A DNA stretch of 64,000 nucleotides. Origin: Psychromonas sp. SP041. Its GTDB lineage: Bacteria; Pseudomonadota; Gammaproteobacteria; Enterobacterales; Psychromonadaceae. The notes under the pieces are model-generated. The model made no database searches. It saw only the letters and a program-made list of their open reading frames with translations, and was not told the DNA's origin. Positions 38,394 through 47,511 of the stretch are shown here, piece by piece. The stretch is from positions 56,375 to 120,374 of the forward strand of contig NZ_CBRF02000011.1 in NCBI RefSeq assembly GCF_000470315.2, in the 5' to 3' direction. Position 1 is the stretch's first letter. Each line of letters begins with the position of its first letter. Both the position numbers and the translations under genes were made by a program.

Positions 38394-38456
38394 TGAAAAG
38401 TGCCGTCCCCCCCCCCTATTTAAAACGATAAAGTAAATTATAAAACAAGGAATTAT
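38394..38456 (+). promoter_or_regulatory. Divergent promoter region with a C10 tract
   Basis: Ten consecutive C occupy 38407-38416, 40 bp before the ankyrin gene start and 69 bp before the viperin start. For rightward transcription a weak -35 (ATGAAA, 38393-38398) and -10 (TATTTA, 38417-38422) would enclose the tract, so changes in its length would change the spacer. A TATAAT hexamer on the minus strand (38437-38442) could serve leftward transcription. Promoter positions are inference; the tract itself is plain. Confidence 0.45.
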
Positions 38457-41159
38457 ATGGCTACTTTTCCAACATTCGAATCGGTTCTAATTGAAATTGC
38501 CAGTGCGTTAGGGGTAAATAAAGGGATACAGACCAAGAAGAAACAAAAATTCAAAAATACTGAGATGTCACTGGAGAATATGCATTCAACATGGAAAAGC
38601 ATTTTAAGTGATATTTCAAATGCCTTAGGGTTAAATCAAGAAGTAGCAGATGATTTAATAGTAAATATAGAACATTCTTTTCAAATTCATAAAATCATTG
38701 AACTCGAGATTTTTACCTTTAAAGCTTCAAAACAAAAAATACTATGGAACTACCTTGTAAGAATATTCATACCGACCATAGCCAGACATGCTGTTTTTTG
38801 GCAAATTGAATCAAAGGTTGATACAGGTATGCCAGGAGGGCGATTTTGGTACTTACCTGTTATCAATAGCGATAAAAAAATTCAATTGCCTGTTCAACAT
38901 GTATTAGAATGGTTAATCGATTTAATTGAAGAACCAAGAGCAAATGTAGCGAAAAAAATTGAATCTGATCTGCGCATATATAGTAATTCAGGGACTGTTC
39001 TCAGAAACCTTCACAATTGGCAAAAAGCTAAAAACATGCCTGAAATATCTTCAATAAAAAATACATTTCCAGATGAAGTAGAGTTAACATTTAAAGGCAG
39101 CTTTATACTAAAAGGAACCGAGCCAGATTTTATACAAGCATTGAATTTTATTAATAATAAAGGCCTTTCCGCAGAAATACTTCAGCATGAGATAGACATT
39201 AATCTTAAAGATTTAAAAAAAATATTAAAATCAGAATGCTCTGAACATGATAAAATAGAATTTACTTTAAAATTACAGGAAAGATATCAAAAACCTTCGT
39301 CACAAACGATTCGACAAAGGTTGTTAGTTGCTAGAGCAGTACAAGAAGGTTATCAACGGTTAATAAAATTTTTAACCCCAAAAATTGATAAATTCAATGT
39401 AGATTTTGAGAAAAACAAAACCTTACAACTCATACATTTATATGAAATGGTCTACAACAAAACAATGGAGGCGCACGTTGAAACTTATATTGAAGATTAT
39501 CATTTAAGACAAAAGGCCGAAAATGAATATTTTACCCAGCATTTGCCTCCACTTTTAAGATATGACTTATTACTTTGTTTCAGCTATGAGAAATATCCAA
39601 CTATTCCGTTAGTTGCGCCATTATTAAATAAAAAATTTTCAAAAAAAGGAGAGGAGGAGAGGATTGATGACATATTTCCTACTTCTAAAGAAGGCATTGA
39701 ACTCAGCAATAAAACATACAGAAAAAATTTAAAACAAGACGTGCTTTTTGAAAAAAAATGCAATGAATTAACAGATATATTACAACAGAATAAAGCACCG
39801 TTCAAAACACTCAAAAATATAAATGATTTTGATTTAGTCTATGAAACATTTAATGCAAGTTATTCCAACCCAAACATTAAACCATTAATTTTAAAACGAT
39901 TGTCAGAACTAGCACTAACAGAAACCCATAAAATAAAAAAAATAATTCTTGAATTAAACGAAATATTTACAATAAAAAAATTCAATAACAGTACCGAAAA
40001 TTCTGTGAAAATTCTTCTAGAGCAAGCCAGTACGAATACAGAGTATGATTTTTGGAGCCCCACCTTACTGAGATTTAATGCATACCATCATATTGGGAAA
40101 AACAATTTCAAAGAGGCTGAAAGACTTTTCAATCAAGCGATGGATGAGTGTAAAAACTTTAACTTTGGCCCCCTCCGTGGTGAGTTGGCACGAGATGCTT
40201 TTGCTATTGCAATATCGAACCAAAAGCTTATTCCGAATAACCATGAAAAATATTTCAGAGATATAATTTTTTGGGGTGGTTTAGAGGCTCCAAAATCAAG
40301 TAATGCAAGTCTTCCTTCAATTTTTGATGTTTCACGCGAACTTCATGAATACTTTTGGAATAACTTATATAAGTGTTATCCAAATTACACTCCATTATTT
40401 TCTAACTCACAGAATGACTTTAAACTGTTTTTAAATGATATTGCACCTCATATCAAGGCTGGCACGGCTATCGATAAAGTATTAAAGAAACATAAACATT
40501 TAAAAAACAAACAACTTAAACACCCTCAATCCGACAGTATTATCTTTTTATTAATGAAAGTCAGCTATGATATGTTCGCTAAATTTAAGGAGCACGAAAC
40601 TAGAATTAACATTCAACAAGAAATCATGTTAGAAGCTAAATCAATCTTTAAGAAAAGTATCCACGTAATTAGAGCTGTAATTCAAGAATGGCCAGAAATT
40701 GTGGATCTTTCTGATTTCAAGCAGCAAACACCTCTTATGCTTGCTGCAAATTACAAAGATTACAAAACAGTTGAAGTATTATTAAATGCAAAAGCCAACC
40801 CTAATTTAAAAGACATAACGGGAAGAACGGCTCTGCACGCAGCTTGTGCAAGTCGATGTTCAAAATCAGCGAACCTTCTGATTGAAAATGGTATTGATGG
40901 AGCTATAGCTAATTTTGAAGGATCAACTGCACTACATACATCTGTTCGACTCGGTGAAGTTAATATTACAAGGATATTATTAAAACACTTTCCAGAGTTG
41001 GCCTTCATTGAGGATTTTGATGGTAAAACACCACTGCAATTAGCTCACAAAATCGCTAATGATATCTCTATTTATCATTACCTTCAGCATCATCTAAAGT
41101 TAGAAAATAGAACAATTGTAACCCATGAAACTTATAAAGATTTACTTCAATTGTTTTAA
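38457..41159 (+). CDS. Large ankyrin-repeat protein of the viperin cassette
   Basis: 900 residues, start ATG with AAGGA five bases upstream. The N terminus contains two related segments, VLIEIASALGVNKG (about 10-23) and ILSDISNALGLNQE (about 48-61), which suggests a duplicated helical unit. Most of the rest (about 70-740) is helical, without a nucleotide-binding motif that I can see. Three to four ankyrin repeats occupy about 760-885 (TPLMLAANYKDYKTVEVLLN, TALHAACASRCSKSANLLIE, TALHTSVRLGEVNITRILLK, TPLQLAHKIANDISIYHYLQ). It is divergent from viperin. It could be a sensor or a binding platform; the function is unknown. Confidence 0.85.
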   Translation: MATFPTFESVLIEIASALGVNKGIQTKKKQKFKNTEMSLENMHSTWKSILSDISNALGLNQEVADDLIVNIEHSFQIHKIIELEIFTFKASKQKILWNYLVRIFIPTIARHAVFWQIESKVDTGMPGGRFWYLPVINSDKKIQLPVQHVLEWLIDLIEEPRANVAKKIESDLRIYSNSGTVLRNLHNWQKAKNMPEISSIKNTFPDEVELTFKGSFILKGTEPDFIQALNFINNKGLSAEILQHEIDINLKDLKKILKSECSEHDKIEFTLKLQERYQKPSSQTIRQRLLVARAVQEGYQRLIKFLTPKIDKFNVDFEKNKTLQLIHLYEMVYNKTMEAHVETYIEDYHLRQKAENEYFTQHLPPLLRYDLLLCFSYEKYPTIPLVAPLLNKKFSKKGEEERIDDIFPTSKEGIELSNKTYRKNLKQDVLFEKKCNELTDILQQNKAPFKTLKNINDFDLVYETFNASYSNPNIKPLILKRLSELALTETHKIKKIILELNEIFTIKKFNNSTENSVKILLEQASTNTEYDFWSPTLLRFNAYHHIGKNNFKEAERLFNQAMDECKNFNFGPLRGELARDAFAIAISNQKLIPNNHEKYFRDIIFWGGLEAPKSSNASLPSIFDVSRELHEYFWNNLYKCYPNYTPLFSNSQNDFKLFLNDIAPHIKAGTAIDKVLKKHKHLKNKQLKHPQSDSIIFLLMKVSYDMFAKFKEHETRINIQQEIMLEAKSIFKKSIHVIRAVIQEWPEIVDLSDFKQQTPLMLAANYKDYKTVEVLLNAKANPNLKDITGRTALHAACASRCSKSANLLIENGIDGAIANFEGSTALHTSVRLGEVNITRILLKHFPELAFIEDFDGKTPLQLAHKIANDISIYHYLQHHLKLENRTIVTHETYKDLLQLF

Positions 41160-41648
41160 TCACGTCAACCAAAAAAAGAGTAGTTAGTTACCTTTTGAAA
41201 CTGTGGTTAGGTGTAAAGTATTACAGCTCACTTTAGTCACCTATAAAATTATCGAGATGATTACCATTACACTTCGTTAACCAATGTTCTAGAGTTTCAA
41301 AAGCTTACAACGGGTTATGCAGCATTGCACGAAATGCCTGTTCCGCATCAAACGATTGAAAAATAAAGATTTATTTGAAGGATGTAAATGAGATTTCAAT
41401 GGATGATGTCAGTAAAGCAATTAAGCTTAATTATAGGTCGATAGATTCGTTAGATAAAGTAGATCAATATTTCATAGAGGCTACAAAGCTCTAGTAGTTA
41501 GCTTATCATTCTAATTCATTTACATTATTTTCTTTTCCATATTAACGAAGTAAACCTTTTTATTAAATAAAATGGTTTAGCTATTTTACTAACTAAAAGA
41601 TTGTCTTCGTTTTATTCCAAGTGCCTTCGTTTTAATTCCACGAATACA
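41160..41648. other. Gene-poor right flank of the viperin cassette
   Basis: No intact gene. A 44-codon stretch open between stops (41360-41491, +) reads like protein (KIKIYLKDVNEISMDDVSKA, then IKLNYRSIDSLDKVDQYFIE) and may be a remnant or a small gene starting at 41399. The perfect 15-bp flanking repeat GATTGTCTTCGTTTT is at 41599-41613, and CTTCGTTTTA followed by ATTCC recurs at 41624-41640. Confidence 0.4.
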
Positions 41649-42869
41649 CTAAACCTCTTGCCCAGCAGCCCAGCCGCAGCTCCAACACCATGCGAAGTTA
41701 AAGCCTCCGAGCCAACCGGTTACATCCATTGCTTCACCGACAAAATATAATCCTTTAACCGATTTACATTCCATGGTTTTAGAAGAGATAACATCAGTAT
41801 CGATACCGCCTAACGTCACTTCTGCTGTTCTGTAGCCTTCGGTGCCATTGATCAGTGGTTGCCATTGGTGGAAGAGCTCAACCACTTGTAATAGTTCTTT
41901 TTCATTAAACTGTTTTAATGGGCGGCTTTCGATTTCAGCGAAGCCTAATAAACATTCCACTACACGTTTCGGTAAATGTTGTGATAAAACGGTTTTTAGC
42001 GCTAACTCAGGTCGTGATTGTTGTGTTTGAGTAAGTAGTTGGTTTAGATCTTCACCTGGTAAAAGGTCAATTGAGATAGTATCGCCCGCTTGCCAATAGT
42101 TAGATATTTGTAAAATAACAGGCCCACTTAAACCGCGATGTGTGAATAAAAGTGCTTCACTAAAACTCATTGGAGAGCCTTTCTTTGTCGCATTCTTTTT
42201 TATTGCTGTAGCGGTTGCAGGAAGGCTTATACCTGAAAGTTCTGTTAGCTTGTCTTTGAGTACAGGTTGTAGTGTAAAAGGAACGAGCCCTGCACGAGTT
42301 GGTTTAACGGGTAGATTATATTTTTCAGCTAACTGATAAGCAAAAGGGGTTGCGCCTAGTTTAGGAAGAGATAATCCACCGGTTGCTACGACTAACGATT
42401 GGCACTCGAACTCACCATGCGTGGTTTTCACGGTGAAATGATTATCAGCGACTTGCTGATGTTCCGTTACTTCGCATTGTGTTTTGATGGTGACGTTAGC
42501 GGCTTTCGCTTCATCTAATAACATGCCTACAATTTGCTTTGCGCTATCATCACAGAATAATTGCCCGTGGTCACGCTCATGCCAAGCGATATTATGTTTG
42601 TCCACCAGCGCAATAAAGTCCCATTGTGTGTAACGGCTTAGTGCTGATTTTACAAAATGTGGATTACTACATAGGAAGTTACTTGGCTCAACATATAAGT
42701 TAGTGAAGTTACAACGCCCGCCTCCACTCATTATTATTTTTTGGCCAATGCGCTTTGCATGTTCAATTAACAAGACCTTACGTCCACGTTTACCCGCTTC
42801 AATTGCACACATTAAACCAGACGCACCTGCGCCAATAATAATCACATCAAAACCAATCACATTATCCAC
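41649..42869 (-). CDS. yhiN: HI0933-family flavoprotein (YhiN-like NAD(P)/FAD oxidoreductase)
   Basis: 406 residues, full length. The FAD-binding motif VIIGAGASGLMCAIEAGKRG lies at 10-29 and IGQKIIMSGGGRCNFTNL near 42-60 is the family signature. SLVVATGGLSLPKLGATPFA and the C-terminal GLYFVGEAMDVTGWLGGFNF also match. The physiological reaction is not established. It stands alone and is transcribed leftward from a promoter shared with the phosphatase gene region. Confidence 0.92.
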   Translation of the reverse strand: MDNVIGFDVIIIGAGASGLMCAIEAGKRGRKVLLIEHAKRIGQKIIMSGGGRCNFTNLYVEPSNFLCSNPHFVKSALSRYTQWDFIALVDKHNIAWHERDHGQLFCDDSAKQIVGMLLDEAKAANVTIKTQCEVTEHQQVADNHFTVKTTHGEFECQSLVVATGGLSLPKLGATPFAYQLAEKYNLPVKPTRAGLVPFTLQPVLKDKLTELSGISLPATATAIKKNATKKGSPMSFSEALLFTHRGLSGPVILQISNYWQAGDTISIDLLPGEDLNQLLTQTQQSRPELALKTVLSQHLPKRVVECLLGFAEIESRPLKQFNEKELLQVVELFHQWQPLINGTEGYRTAEVTLGGIDTDVISSKTMECKSVKGLYFVGEAMDVTGWLGGFNFAWCWSCGWAAGQEV

Positions 42870-42969
42870 CTAAAACCTTGTAAACGTCGCACTAAAAATT
42901 ATCGCATAGGATACACTATTTGCTTTTTTTAGGTGCTAATATTAGTGCTCATTTATATTAAGGAAAGTG

Positions 42970-43572
42970 ATGACTGATTTATATTTAATTCGCCACGGTG
43001 AAACCTTATTTAATCAACTTGGTTGCTTTCAAGGTCATTCAGATAGTCCATTAACTGAGGTTGGGCAGCAACAAGCTTTAAGTCTAGTGAGTTACTTTAA
43101 GGCGATACCATTACAGCAACTTTATTGTAGTGACTTAGGTAGAGCAATAATCTCTGCAACACCGCTTTCAGATGCAAAAAAACTACCACTACAAACTTGC
43201 CCTAGATTACGAGAAATTAGTTATGACTATTTGGATGGACAAGCTAAACGCCAATTAACAGAAGAAGATAAACATAAGTTAACACGTTTATTTTCGGCTG
43301 AATTAAATTATCGGATTGGCAAAGGCGAAACGTTAGCAGAAGTGCAAATGCGTTTATTTAAGAAGATCAATGAAATTGAAGCGGCACATTCAGGTCAATC
43401 TATTGCGGTGATAACACATGGCTTATCAATTGTGATGTTAATTAAAAAGATTCTACATATTCCGGTAGATGCCCCTCGTCAATTTAATATTCATAATGCC
43501 AGTGTCTGTCATTTATCATTTAAATCTGGAAAGTGGGTATTACAAAGTATCGAACGTAATGATCTTTCTTAA
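42970..43572 (+). CDS. Histidine phosphatase family protein (phosphoglycerate mutase-like)
   Basis: About 200 residues; the ATG at 42970 is preferred to the GTG before it and follows AGGAAAG. The catalytic LIRHGETLFN motif is at the N terminus, the second histidine in VITHGLSIVM near residue 150. The size and sequence place it among small broad-specificity or CobC-like phosphatases; the substrate is unknown. Confidence 0.9.
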   Translation: MTDLYLIRHGETLFNQLGCFQGHSDSPLTEVGQQQALSLVSYFKAIPLQQLYCSDLGRAIISATPLSDAKKLPLQTCPRLREISYDYLDGQAKRQLTEEDKHKLTRLFSAELNYRIGKGETLAEVQMRLFKKINEIEAAHSGQSIAVITHGLSIVMLIKKILHIPVDAPRQFNIHNASVCHLSFKSGKWVLQSIERNDLS

Positions 43573-43694
43573 TAGTAATAGGTTAAGAGAAATAGATTAA
43601 TAGAGATAGAGATAGAAATAGATTTATGCTGTTTTTTATTTGGCTTTTCAAAAATTTATTCTCATCCATCTAATGTTAAAAATAAATGAGATAT

Positions 43695-43722
43695 AAAAAA
43701 GGCCACATCAGTGGCCTTTTTT
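43695..43722. terminator. Bidirectional terminator between phosphatase gene and fkpA
   Basis: AAAAAAGGCCAC, loop ATCA, GTGGCCTTTTTT: a stem flanked by A and T runs that works on both strands. It lies between two convergent genes. Confidence 0.9.
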
Positions 43723-43745
43723 AATAGAAGATAGTTAGCTATTAA

Positions 43746-44525
43746 TTATTTAGCTGCTTCTTCTTTAGCTTCAGCATCAGCTTTTGGCTCGATACCTAGT
43801 AATTCAACTTCAAAGATAAGTGTCGCATCAGGTGGAATTGAACCAGCACCTTGCTCTCCGTATGCTAAGTCAGCAGGGATAACAAATTTATACTTCTCAC
43901 CAACACTCATTAATTGAACACCTTCAGTCCAACCTGGAATTACGCGGTTAAGTGGGAATTTAGCTGGTTCACCACGTGCAACTGAGCTATCAAACTCAGT
44001 GCCATCAAGTAGTGTACCTACGTAATGTACCGTTACTGTATCTTCTGCAGCAGGTTTTGGACCTTCAGCTTCAGTGACCACTGAGTATTGTAAACCAGAA
44101 TCAGTGACTGTTACGCCTTCTGCTTTCGCATTTTCTTCTAAAAATGCTTTTGCTTCAGCTGCTGATTTTTCAGTTAATTCAAGCTGTTGCTTTGCAGCAG
44201 CTGCTTTTACTTCTGTATCGTAAGCTTTTAATGTTTCGATCATCTCTTCATCAGTTAATTTAGAGTTATCACGTAAAGTATCTGTAATACCTTGTAGGAT
44301 AATTTCTTTATCTAATGCCATACCGAATTCAGCTTGTTTCTCTAATGTAGTCGAAACGTAACGAGAAAATGAAGCACCAATTGCATAGGCTGCTTTTTCG
44401 TTAGCATCTTTAAATGTTGCGGCAGCAGCTTCTTGAGTCGGTGCAGCTTGCTCTTCTTTTTCATTACAACCAACGGTTAATGCAACAGCGGCTGCTAATA
44501 AAGAAACTTTAAAAATGTTTTTCAT
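43746..44525 (-). CDS. fkpA: FKBP-type peptidyl-prolyl isomerase (FkpA-like, envelope)
   Basis: 259 residues. The signal peptide ends in a lipobox-like ALTVGC with Cys20, so it may be a lipoprotein. An N-terminal helical dimerisation domain (about 40-140) precedes a C-terminal FKBP domain (about 145-250): [40 protein letters not shown], and [14 protein letters not shown]. It assists folding in the periplasm. The divergent neighbours, a WD40 lipoprotein and slyX, form a neighbourhood common in gammaproteobacteria. Confidence 0.93.
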   Translation of the reverse strand: MKNIFKVSLLAAAVALTVGCNEKEEQAAPTQEAAAATFKDANEKAAYAIGASFSRYVSTTLEKQAEFGMALDKEIILQGITDTLRDNSKLTDEEMIETLKAYDTEVKAAAAKQQLELTEKSAAEAKAFLEENAKAEGVTVTDSGLQYSVVTEAEGPKPAAEDTVTVHYVGTLLDGTEFDSSVARGEPAKFPLNRVIPGWTEGVQLMSVGEKYKFVIPADLAYGEQGAGSIPPDATLIFEVELLGIEPKADAEAKEEAAK

Positions 44526-44650
44526 TGTTACTCCAAATATTAAATTAAAACAAATAGCTTTGATTTCACTTCAAAAAATTGTAAAGCAGTATCTAAAACA
44601 GTTAACTTATACTAACCTTAAAGCTGTTTATCAACAAAGACAATTTAATC

Positions 44651-45637
44651 ATGCAATTAGCTAATACTTTTAAATCCCTTTTACTCGTAAGCACCCTATT
44701 ATTATCTGCTTGTGAGCAATACCCACAACCTTCACAGCAGTTTGAACATGCTGTTCAGGGCGCGTTTAGTGCCGATATATCTCAAAATGGAGATTATTCG
44801 CTTATTTCTTCCATTCGCCACGGTATCAGTCTATGGGATAACCGTAACAATAAACTACTATTTAATTGGTATCACCATAACAATCAAGTTAATGATGTAT
44901 TTATTGTACGTTTATCGTCAAATAATAGCGTAGCCTTATCTGCAAGTCGTAATGAATTTGCCCTTTGGGATACAAAAACAGGAAAATCGCTAGGCTTTTA
45001 TAAAGTATCTGACTCGCCGATACGTGATATCCAATTATCTGAGAATGGCCAATATGTAGTGTATGGACAGGTCAACGGTAAATTAGTTCATATAAACCTA
45101 CGTAACGGGCGACGTTTAGAAGCGCCTTTACATCGAGAAAAAATAAACAGTATTGATATGTCGAGCAATGGTCGTTATGTCTTATCTGGCGGTAATGATC
45201 ATCAAGCGTTTTTATGGGATACAAAAACAGCACAGGTCATACAACAATTTCAATTTGATCAACGTATTAGCATGGTGAGGCTAGAAAAGAATGGGCGCTT
45301 TGCTTTTATTGCAGACACGCAAAAGGCATCGCAAATATGGGATTTAAAAACGGGTAAACTTAAAAGTTCGCTTATTTATAATCAACGCCAATCGATTTTT
45401 TCATCGGTACGCTTTGTTAAAGACGGTCAATATTTATTAACCGGTAATGCCACTAAGTCAGTTACATTATGGGATACCAACACAGGCTTAAAAAAACAAG
45501 ATTGGATGGTTACCCCAAGAAAAGAAACACGCCCTAAAACAGCTGTAGTATACTCTGCAACATTATGGGACGATTCAGCGATTGTAACTGAAAGTTCTGC
45601 AGGATTATTAGAGATTTGGCCGTTAGCGCCTTTATAA
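44651..45637 (+). CDS. WD40-repeat lipoprotein
   Basis: 328 residues. The lipobox LLSAC (Cys21) follows a short signal peptide. The mature part consists of about seven WD40-like blades, visible as repeated endings GISLWDNRNN, EFALWDTKTG, QAFLWDTKTA, ASQIWDLKTG, SVTLWDTNTG and LLEIWPLAPL. It is a beta-propeller anchored to the envelope that probably binds partner proteins; its function is unknown. slyX begins 8 bp after its stop codon. Confidence 0.88.
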   Translation: MQLANTFKSLLLVSTLLLSACEQYPQPSQQFEHAVQGAFSADISQNGDYSLISSIRHGISLWDNRNNKLLFNWYHHNNQVNDVFIVRLSSNNSVALSASRNEFALWDTKTGKSLGFYKVSDSPIRDIQLSENGQYVVYGQVNGKLVHINLRNGRRLEAPLHREKINSIDMSSNGRYVLSGGNDHQAFLWDTKTAQVIQQFQFDQRISMVRLEKNGRFAFIADTQKASQIWDLKTGKLKSSLIYNQRQSIFSSVRFVKDGQYLLTGNATKSVTLWDTNTGLKKQDWMVTPRKETRPKTAVVYSATLWDDSAIVTESSAGLLEIWPLAPL

Positions 45638-45645
45638 GAGAGACA

Positions 45646-45870
45646 ATGAATAGCATACAAGTAGAATTAGAAGAGCGTATCGAGCAATTAGAAATGAAAA
45701 TAGCGTTTCAAGAAGATAATATCGATACATTGAATAAAGAAATCTTTGAACAACAACGACGTACTCTGCAGCTTATTGAACAAGTTGCTTTATTAGCGGT
45801 TAAACTAAAAGAAAGTGAGCCGAACCAACTCGCTTCTGAAAAAGAAGAAATGCGCCCACCGCATTATTAA
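45646..45870 (+). CDS. slyX: SlyX family protein
   Basis: 74 residues from the ATG at 45646 (AGAGAG upstream). A single coiled coil (EERIEQLEMKIAFQEDNIDT and beyond) ends in the family-typical PPHY. The role of SlyX is unknown. It is the second gene of an operon with the WD40 lipoprotein. Confidence 0.9.
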   Translation: MNSIQVELEERIEQLEMKIAFQEDNIDTLNKEIFEQQRRTLQLIEQVALLAVKLKESEPNQLASEKEEMRPPHY

Positions 45871-45918
45871 AGAAGAAAGAGTTAACGGTTCTTTTATACT
45901 GTACTTGTAATGCAAGTA

Positions 45919-45953
45919 ACTTACTCTCTACTAAATAAATTTAGAGAGTAAGT
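45919..45953. terminator. Hairpin between convergent slyX and NRDE genes
   Basis: ACTTACTCTCTA (45919-45930) pairs perfectly with TAGAGAGTAAGT (45942-45953). The right arm overlaps the last codons of the leftward NRDE gene. The stem is 12 bp, and the flanks lack a strong U tract. Confidence 0.6.
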
Positions 45954-46681
45954 GATAAAACCTGATTAGGAAGTGATGTTAGATAATCGACGTATTCAAC
46001 GTTAACCTTACTGCCTAAGCTCATCTCTTGGTTCACTTCAATCTGCGTAAAACTCACTGTTTTTGCATCTTCTCGATACATCTTAACTGAACACTTCCCT
46101 GATTCTCCTTGATGCTGATGGTAATTGATATAGTCAGCAGCTGTTGCTTGTTTTGCACTAATTAAATGATTGAACTGTTGTTGTCGATAAGCTGAAACTG
46201 TTTCAAAATCGACCCCAGATGAAGTAATCGGTAGTGACGTTTCAGCGGATAATGTTACGAAAGTAAGTTGCTGTCCATCCCAAACATATTGGCAAGCCTG
46301 TTCCATTTTATTATCTTGAACAGATAAGTCATGATTGAACACACATAACTGGAAAGCTTGATAAACACTTAAGTCCATATTTAATAATTGCTGATGAATA
46401 TCATCAATATGAGATAACAAGTGAGGAATGATAACACCACGGCTAACAAATTTTTTGACGCTAGGGTCTATTTGGGCTTGGTAATAATTTAATAACGCTA
46501 AGCTGACTCCACTTTCATGAACGGCAATCCATGTACCACCACCAGTAGGGTCGATAGGATAAACAGATTTTAATAAAGTGTTTTTAGTTGGTTGAATAGC
46601 TTGGGGTCGAGTGCGTTGTTCATCTCGATTAAAAAAGAGTTGGTAACCTTGCTCGGTTAAACGAAAAGTTAATGTACACAT
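45941..46681 (-). CDS. NRDE / TANGO2-family protein
   Basis: 246 residues. MCTLTF with Cys2 and the NRDE motif at residues 18-21 are diagnostic, followed by PTGGGTWIAVHESGVSLALL. The fold is related to N-terminal nucleophile hydrolases, with Cys2 as candidate nucleophile. TANGO2 proteins have been linked to haem or lipid handling, but the bacterial role is not settled. It is monocistronic. Confidence 0.9.
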   Translation of the reverse strand: MCTLTFRLTEQGYQLFFNRDEQRTRPQAIQPTKNTLLKSVYPIDPTGGGTWIAVHESGVSLALLNYYQAQIDPSVKKFVSRGVIIPHLLSHIDDIHQQLLNMDLSVYQAFQLCVFNHDLSVQDNKMEQACQYVWDGQQLTFVTLSAETSLPITSSGVDFETVSAYRQQQFNHLISAKQATAADYINYHQHQGESGKCSVKMYREDAKTVSFTQIEVNQEMSLGSKVNVEYVDYLTSLPNQVLSLTL

Positions 46682-46800
46682 AATGTCTTAACCTCAATTC
46701 TGGTTAACGAAAGCGGAATTATATTTAAAATCATAAGATACTATTATTTCTTATTTATATAGTGCCGTTAGTTTTGTGTCGTTCAAGGAGAATTATTGAA

Positions 46801-46818
46801 GCAATAACGGGTTATTGC
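46801..46818. repeat. Near-perfect palindrome between DinB and NRDE genes
   Basis: GCAATAACGGGTTATTGC: two 8-bp arms around GG. It is downstream of the leftward DinB-like gene and upstream of the NRDE gene, so it could end one transcript or regulate the other. Confidence 0.45.
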
Positions 46819-46890
46819 GAGATAATTTAACGCAGAAATCCGCGGAAATAGCGGTGTTATATCGCTTTGCTTATCCAGAACTGAGGTTAT

Positions 46891-47391
46891 TTAACCTGTG
46901 CGTAAAAAAGTCGCCGTTGCAGGTGCAATACCTAAGTCACCTTCTACTTTCACTTCTTGTGCCTGTGCAATATGCTTAATTGTTGCTAAATGATGAACTG
47001 CATGGCTCCCAACAAAAATAACTTCTCGACCAAGTGTTGTATCAACAATGGCAACTTGTTTATCAACTACTGATATTTCAGTGGATAATTTTACTGTTTT
47101 TTGAAGTTGTTCAGTAGTTAGTGATTTTAAAAAAGTAGAGATCGCTTCAATGGCTTCTTGTGCCGCTTTTGGACTGCTTTCGACAACACCACCACGACTA
47201 CGTTTGTCGTAATCAATTAGGCCTTCAGGAAAACCATTTATCACCGAATAATAATGGTCTAAAATATGACGCATGTGCGCGCCCGCAGAACTCATAAAAG
47301 TTGGCGTAATAACTTCTGTATATTGTTGTTGCGAGACAGAGGCCAAATAATGCTTAGCTTGTTGTAATATAATAAGTTGGCTTTCAATCAT
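46891..47391 (-). CDS. DinB-like (four-helix) protein
   Basis: 166 residues, four helices. The histidines expected to bind a metal are visible: HMRHILDHYY near residue 36-45 and VGSHAVHHLATIKHI near 128-142. This is the DinB/YfiT-like superfamily, which contains thiol-dependent transferases and proteins of unknown role. It is monocistronic. Confidence 0.82.
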   Translation of the reverse strand: MIESQLIILQQAKHYLASVSQQQYTEVITPTFMSSAGAHMRHILDHYYSVINGFPEGLIDYDKRSRGGVVESSPKAAQEAIEAISTFLKSLTTEQLQKTVKLSTEISVVDKQVAIVDTTLGREVIFVGSHAVHHLATIKHIAQAQEVKVEGDLGIAPATATFLRTG

Positions 47392-47511
47392 TGGCCAAAC
47401 ATTCCTTCAAATAAGATATATAAATTAAGGGCATCTTTACTCTTTAATAGTTCAATAATAACACAGTGATAATAGCTTATTTATCACAAAATCATAACAT
47501 TGTTATTATTT

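Noticed and set aside
41360..41491. Small gene after the ankyrin protein
   Set aside because: The sequence reads like protein, but there is no convincing start and no family; mentioned only as a possible remnant.
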